From: Branchiostoma floridae
Lineage: Eukaryota > Chordata > Leptocardii > Amphioxiformes > Branchiostomatidae
DNA length: 64,000 nucleotides
Reading direction: 5' to 3'
NCBI RefSeq assembly: GCF_000003815.2
Contig: NC_049980.1
Coordinates: forward strand, 4,369,398-4,433,397
The stretch's first letter is position 1, and each line of letters begins with the position of its first letter. The position numbers and the translations under genes were made by a program. Under the pieces are notes generated by a model. That model had not been told where the DNA came from. It saw only the letters and a program-made list of their open reading frames with translations, and ran no database searches. Positions 59,399-64,000 of this stretch are shown piece after piece.

Positions 59399-59529
59399 GG
59401 AACAGCGACGACAGCTGCGTGGACAGGTTCAACAACTGCAACCTTGTGGTGCAGGCGCGAATGTGCCACTATGGTTACTACAAAAAGGTCTGCTGCGCCT
59501 CCTGCTTCCACAACAAAGGCTACAGCTAG
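59399..59529 (+). CDS. Exon 13: PLAC domain and stop
   Basis: Acceptor GTTACCCAG; phase 1 in; ends at TAG 59527-59529. It reads NSDDSCVDRFNNCNLVVQAR, then MCHYGYYKKVCCASCFH and KGYS. The pattern C-x6-C-x8-C-x7-CC-x2-C is the six-cysteine PLAC (protease and lacunin) domain that closes ADAMTSL4, THSD4, papilin and several ADAMTS proteins. Only five residues follow the domain, the usual position at the extreme C terminus. Confidence 0.94.
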
Positions 59530-62500
59530 TCGACGCTTCAGGCTGCAGATGACTAGAACAGGCAACAAACAGTCCAGGAACACTACAAAAACACCAGTCT
59601 GAACAAGTTAAAACCAGTCTGAACCAGTTAAAACAAGTTTACATATACCTGCCAGTCTAAACTGGTCTAGGAAAGCAGCATACAGCTGGTCTGATCCAGT
59701 CCAAACCGGGTCTCTATAAGAAACCTGCACTATCCTAAGATATGTAGATAGCCGTTTTTATTGTAAATTTGAACTATTATTCAGTCTTTAGAGAGTAATT
59801 AGACATAGGTGGTTCTAAACCAAATGTGTCTCATCTGGTCCGAGCTAAACCATATTGTTCATTCATAGAATGGTCGTACAAAAAGAACTTTAGGTCATAG
59901 GATTTCACTGGAAAACTTTCAGACCAATGTGGAAATAGTTTCCTGATAGAAAGGTCATATGGACTTTCCCCAAACATAGATTTGTCAATCAGACGGACAT
60001 TTTTAAAAAACTTTTTGTCAATCAAGACTATCCATACAAAAATTTGACAGCATTACTGGTCACTGTGTTAAATAAGCCTAGAGGGTAAAGTTCTTACAAA
60101 GTACTTGTATCATTATGTGAAAAAATTGTCAGAAATAGAGCATGGTCGAGCAATTTGAAGCAAAAATTCTGCTATAGATACAAGCCAATTCACGTTTTAA
60201 ACTGCTCATGCTTAGCAAGATGCATTGTGGGTAATATGTCAAAGTTCATGGCCCATGTTACATCATCAAAACATGTCTGGAAGTTAATTAGGGGCCTGCA
60301 CCTTTGACACATTACCCCCACTGCATTTCTCTGTGCATGTATGTGTTGTTTAACACATGCACTGGCTTATTATAAGAGTCCTGTTATTACATGAACTGGC
60401 TTATGGTATTATAAGAGTTCTCTTCCCATTTTCTGCTGTATATTTCACCCAGTGTTTGTATGATAGGCTAAGTATGAACTGCTCATGTTATGTGCAGTGT
60501 TTATTCCAACTCTAGGAAAAAAACGTAGCGTAAGACGCGGTGATGTGTTGCTCGGTTTTCCTGTCAGCCAAATTAACGACGTTTGATTGGTTCGTCGCCA
60601 ACCAATCAGAACCCTGCATTCCTATATCAAGAGCAAGCTGCTTTTTTAAGCTTAAAAGTAAGAGGTATATACATGTACGTATATAGAACAATATATTATG
60701 GTACAGATAGAAAGCATGTAAATATTGTGATATGGACGGCATATTACCAAAGGGGAATAGGGGAATATTAATGTTAGATTTAGCTTTTGACAAGGTGTAT
60801 CTTTAAGTTAGCAATTTTGTATGAACAGAGTTTCAACAGAGAAAGAAAGAGAAGTCTTTATAATGCTACGTGTGTCGATCTACTTGATTTGTTTCTTGAA
60901 GGATGTTAACGTTTATCTCCTTGGGTTCTTGTTGTGTACTCTGTCTTGGACACGCCGGATGTCGCATAGAGAAATAGGAAAATGTCTACTGTCAATTCAT
61001 ACTGTTAGAAGTTCTCTGCAATGTTCAGATATGTTGGAGAATACTTGTACGTGTATTCGTAGGTACAAAATGGTGCAGCAAGAACAGACCATTAGCCGTA
61101 CATGCTGACTGTGTTTTTGTGGGTCACTTTTGGTCTTGGGGGCGTCTATGTGTCACCCAATTTCTGGTGCTGTCATAAGGCCACACCAATTTTATTTGTT
61201 GTTTCTCGGATATCCCGACCCTATTTTTTCCGATTTGAAAAAAAAACAAAAACTTTTCAAATTGATGGCCACACCTTGTGGTGGCAAAATTTCACTGCCT
61301 CTTCTTTCTCAAATTAACTATGGGCCTCAAATTCCAGTAGCTGTACGTGCCTATTTTGGACAGTACGTTTATCATTTTTCTTCAAACTTTGGACTTTGCT
61401 ATCAGGGACCCCCTAAATGTTGAAACTTTAGGTTTTCCTGTCCAATCTCTCCTACGCCCAACTTTTTGAAAAGTTTTTTTTTTGTTCATTTTTTTTTCAA
61501 CCGACTGAAATTTCTGAAAAAAATCTGAGAAAACAACATATAAAATTGTTGTGGCCTAAAGAAATTAGGATTGAATGAATTGATGAGCAAACAGATAAAG
61601 CATATTATCAAGTTGTATTCATGAAAACTTTGAATAAGGTCATGCTGCTTTTACAAAGTTTTATTGAATGCTGACTGTCGATTGGTGGAGACAACCTGGT
61701 CTTAAACGTGTATTAATATAGTGTGGTATCCTAAATTTGACATGCATATCACATCGTATACTGGCTTCGTGCATGCTGAATAATGTGGCATGGTTCAAAG
61801 GGTATTGAAATTACATGTAAGAAGGGAACATTTCGGTGTGAAAGTAATGTTTTTGACACATGATGCTATTTTTTTACTAACATCCAAGGGCTTTACTGGT
61901 AACCATTTTAAATGCTCTTCGACTAGGGATGTGTCCCTCAAAAACATGACATCACAGGTACATCATAATACAAAGGTTGAGGTACAAATCCAAACCTGCA
62001 CCTGGACTACTCGAGAAAGTAACCTGTGGTTTGCAATGATTAAAAGTTGAATTGATAAACTGAGTAAAATATGACATATTTGTTCATTTAGACTCAAGCA
62101 GAAAAGCCACCTTTTTGAGCTGAGAGGATCTAAAATCAAAAATGATGTTTTCATTTTTGTTTCAGTGAGTCGTACGGTTATGGTTATACGCTTGAGTGTA
62201 AGTCTATTCATCAGGTACAGTACCACTACCAGTACACTGATGTTCTGATATTTTGGACCTAAATGGTTTTATGTGTACTGAATCAGCACTTGGTACCAGT
62301 ACACATCCCTAGAGCCAACAGTAAATTCTTTTCCTTCCATTCATTTTTGCCAGGGGATCTTGCAGACTTGTCGAGTACCGTGCCACACCAGTAGCAAAAC
62401 TATTCAGGAATCATTTGTTAATTTGTAAAAATAGTACATGTTGTTGTACAAATGTGTAAACCGAACTCCAAAAGACATGCATTTCCAGAGCGATCGTTGC

Positions 62501-62990
62501 CGTAATTGGCACCACCCCATTGGTGTTGCGAAAAAAATTGTGACGTCATGTGCTTGTGTCCAAGACATCTGTACTTTTACCAGGAGCCCATATTCTGTGT
62601 CCTGTGGTGCTGGTTGTTATAAGTGTGACGTAGCGTCCGAAGTTGTACCTTTTGTTCTTGTGTTTATAGTTGATGTAATCAGCGACAAAAAAAGAGGAAG
62701 TAGAATCCCAATTTAGCTACATAAGGGAATATGGAAACAATAAAGACTTCAGTACTTTTAAAATCCACTGTTCATTATTATTGAATTATCACCGCTAGTA
62801 ATAGGTTAGTATTTATGTGCTTCCAAGAAGATGTAAAGTGAATGATTCGGACTGCTAGGTTTTTGCAAGTGGTCGTCAAGAGAAGCTGTAAAAGAAGTAG
62901 TCAGAAAACGTTCATCTGTTCGGTGATTAGTGTTGTCAGCCTCCTACAAATTTATACTTTTGTGAGGTGTGAACAGTGCTGATGCACCAT
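59530..62990 (+). other. 3' flank / possible long 3' UTR
   Basis: No further exon is recognised after the TAG. Just after the stop, ACCAGTCTGAAC(A/C)AGTTAAAAC units repeat (59590-59640). The first canonical AATAAA found downstream is at 62739-62744 (an ATTAAA lies near 62039), so the transcript end is uncertain. Confidence 0.4.
62739..62744 (+). terminator. AATAAA, candidate polyadenylation signal
   Basis: First AATAAA seen on the + strand downstream of the stop, 3.2 kb away. Use by this gene is a guess. Confidence 0.25.
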
Positions 62991-63890
62991 CCTCATATAC
63001 AATGTACTGGCAAACATGCCTGTACATGTGGATGGTGTTCAGCACCAAGAACAGGCATGTTTGCCTGCAGTATATGTAGATTGTGTCCAGTACCACAGAC
63101 ATCCATGTTTGCCTCCCTGTGCATGTGGATGGTGGTACCGAACACAATCCATATATACTGCAGGCAAACATGCCTGTCCTTGGTGCTGAACACAATCCAC
63201 ATATACAAACATGCCAGTCCTTGGTGCTGAACACAATCCACATATACAGGCAAACATGCCTGTCCGTGGTACCAAACACAATCCACATGTACTGCAGGCA
63301 AACATGCCAGTCCTTGGTGCTGAACACAATCCACGTGTACAGGCAAACATGCCTGTCCGTGGTACCGAACACAATCCACATATCCTGTAGGCAAACATGT
63401 CTGTCCTTGGTGCTGAACGCAATCCACATATACTGCATGCAAACATTCCTGTCCTTGGTACTGAACACCATCCACATGTACAGGCAAACATGTCTACCCT
63501 TGGTACTGACCGATGAACACCATCCAAATATAGAAGCTAACATGCCTGTCCTTGGTGCTGAACACCATCCAAATATAGAAGCATACATGCCTGTCCTTGG
63601 TGCTGAACACCTTCCAAAGGTAGAAGCTAACATGTCTGTCCTTGGTGCTGAGCACCTTCCAAATGTAGAAGCTAACATGTCTGTCCTTGGTGCTGAACAC
63701 CTTCCAAAGATAGAAGCTAACATGTCTGTCCTTGGTGCTGAGCACCTTCCAAAGGTAGAAGCTAACATGTCTGTCCTTGGTGCTGAGCACCTTCCAAAGG
63801 TAGAAGCTAACATGTCTGTCCTTGGTGCTGAGCACCATCCAAATGTAGAAGCTAACATGTCTGTCCTTGGTGCTGTACACCATCACGCGC
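62990..63890. repeat. Minisatellite: ~48-57-base units, then 45-base units
   Basis: Left part: CAAACATGCC(T/A)GTCC(T/G)TGGT, TGCTGAACACAATCCACAT and ATACTGCAGG. Right part (63540-63885): ACATGTCTGTCCTTGGTGCT, GAGCACCTTCC and AAAGGTAGAAGCTA, 45 bases, about eight copies. Unit lengths mostly divisible by three keep frames of 279 (+) and 304 (-) codons open. With no splice or start context, a non-coding array is the likelier reading. Confidence 0.9.
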
Positions 63891-64000
63891 TTAACAAGAT
63901 CAATACACACCGTGAACTATAATTTCCCTTCATCCTGAATATTTCTTACACACACCTTCACGCACGCTCGTACAGTTTATTACGTTATATTATTCCTTAT

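Larger units (their letters stand above)
31304..59529 (+). other. Gene span: ADAMTS-like protein of ADAMTSL4/THSD4 type (3' portion, 13 coding exons)
   Basis: Thirteen exons with AG/GT borders join in compatible phases to a 2517-base reading frame ending in TAG. Domain order is cysteine-rich module (second half), spacer, Gly/Ser/Pro-rich insert, six TSRs, short linker, PLAC. This order, with no HExxH protease exon seen, is that of ADAMTS-like proteins. The spacer wording (IPAGARHINITEL, then LNGKWEIDSP and GPTNEDLEV), six C-terminal TSRs and the PLAC domain resemble ADAMTSL4 and THSD4 (ADAMTSL6) most. Those vertebrate proteins are secreted, bind fibrillin-1 and promote microfibril assembly; a matrix role here is inferred. 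The N-terminal TSR and first part of the cysteine-rich module are missing from the window. A catalytic ADAMTS with PLAC (types 6, 10, 16-19) cannot be fully excluded without the 5' exons, but the match to those is weaker. Confidence 0.88.

Noticed and set aside
62944-63922. Long frames of 304 (-) and 279 (+) codons as genes
   Set aside because: They are translations of a minisatellite whose unit length is a multiple of three; both strands and other frames are also open.

Overview
This is eukaryotic, intron-rich, AT-leaning DNA dominated by non-coding sequence and repeats. One gene is clearly supported. On the + strand, 13 coding exons with consensus splice sites and compatible phases run from 31304 to a stop at 59529. 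They encode the C-terminal 838 residues of a secreted ADAMTS-like (ADAMTSL) matrix protein of the ADAMTSL4 / THSD4 (ADAMTSL6) type: second half of the cysteine-rich module, spacer, a long low-complexity insert, six thrombospondin type 1 repeats (TSRs), a linker built from tiny exons, and a PLAC domain. The exon lengths sum to 2517 bases, exactly 839 codons with the stop, which supports the model. No catalytic metalloprotease exon is visible; the 5' exons lie outside the window or were not recognised. The gene type, exon density and repeat load fit an invertebrate deuterostome, most likely a lancelet (Branchiostoma); the species is inferred, not shown.

Layout. 1-31303: no exon recognised; either a very long intron or 5' flank, packed with interspersed repeats, minisatellites, small inverted-repeat transposons and a LINE remnant. 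31304-44063: cysteine-rich/spacer exons separated by an 11 kb intron. That intron holds a candidate alternative first exon (40902-40959) encoding a textbook signal peptide and ending in the phase needed to splice to the spacer exon. 44558-56035: TSR exons. 56660-58200: three 33-36 base exons, all phase 1-1. 59399-59529: PLAC exon and stop. 59530-64000: 3' flank / possible 3' UTR, ending in a 0.9 kb minisatellite open in frames on both strands.

How it works together. ADAMTSL4/THSD4-type proteins lack protease activity and bind fibrillin microfibrils in vertebrates; the tandem TSRs and PLAC domain here suggest a similar matrix role. Points most worth a second look: the internal signal-peptide exon (a possible short secreted isoform), a tandem array in intron 2 seeded by the exon 2 / splice donor boundary, a truncated duplicate of a TSR exon just upstream of the real one, the symmetric micro-exons before PLAC, a transposon family whose target duplications can be read directly (one nested in another repeat), three repeat families sharing a hammerhead-like core, and three evenly spaced X-box palindromes.
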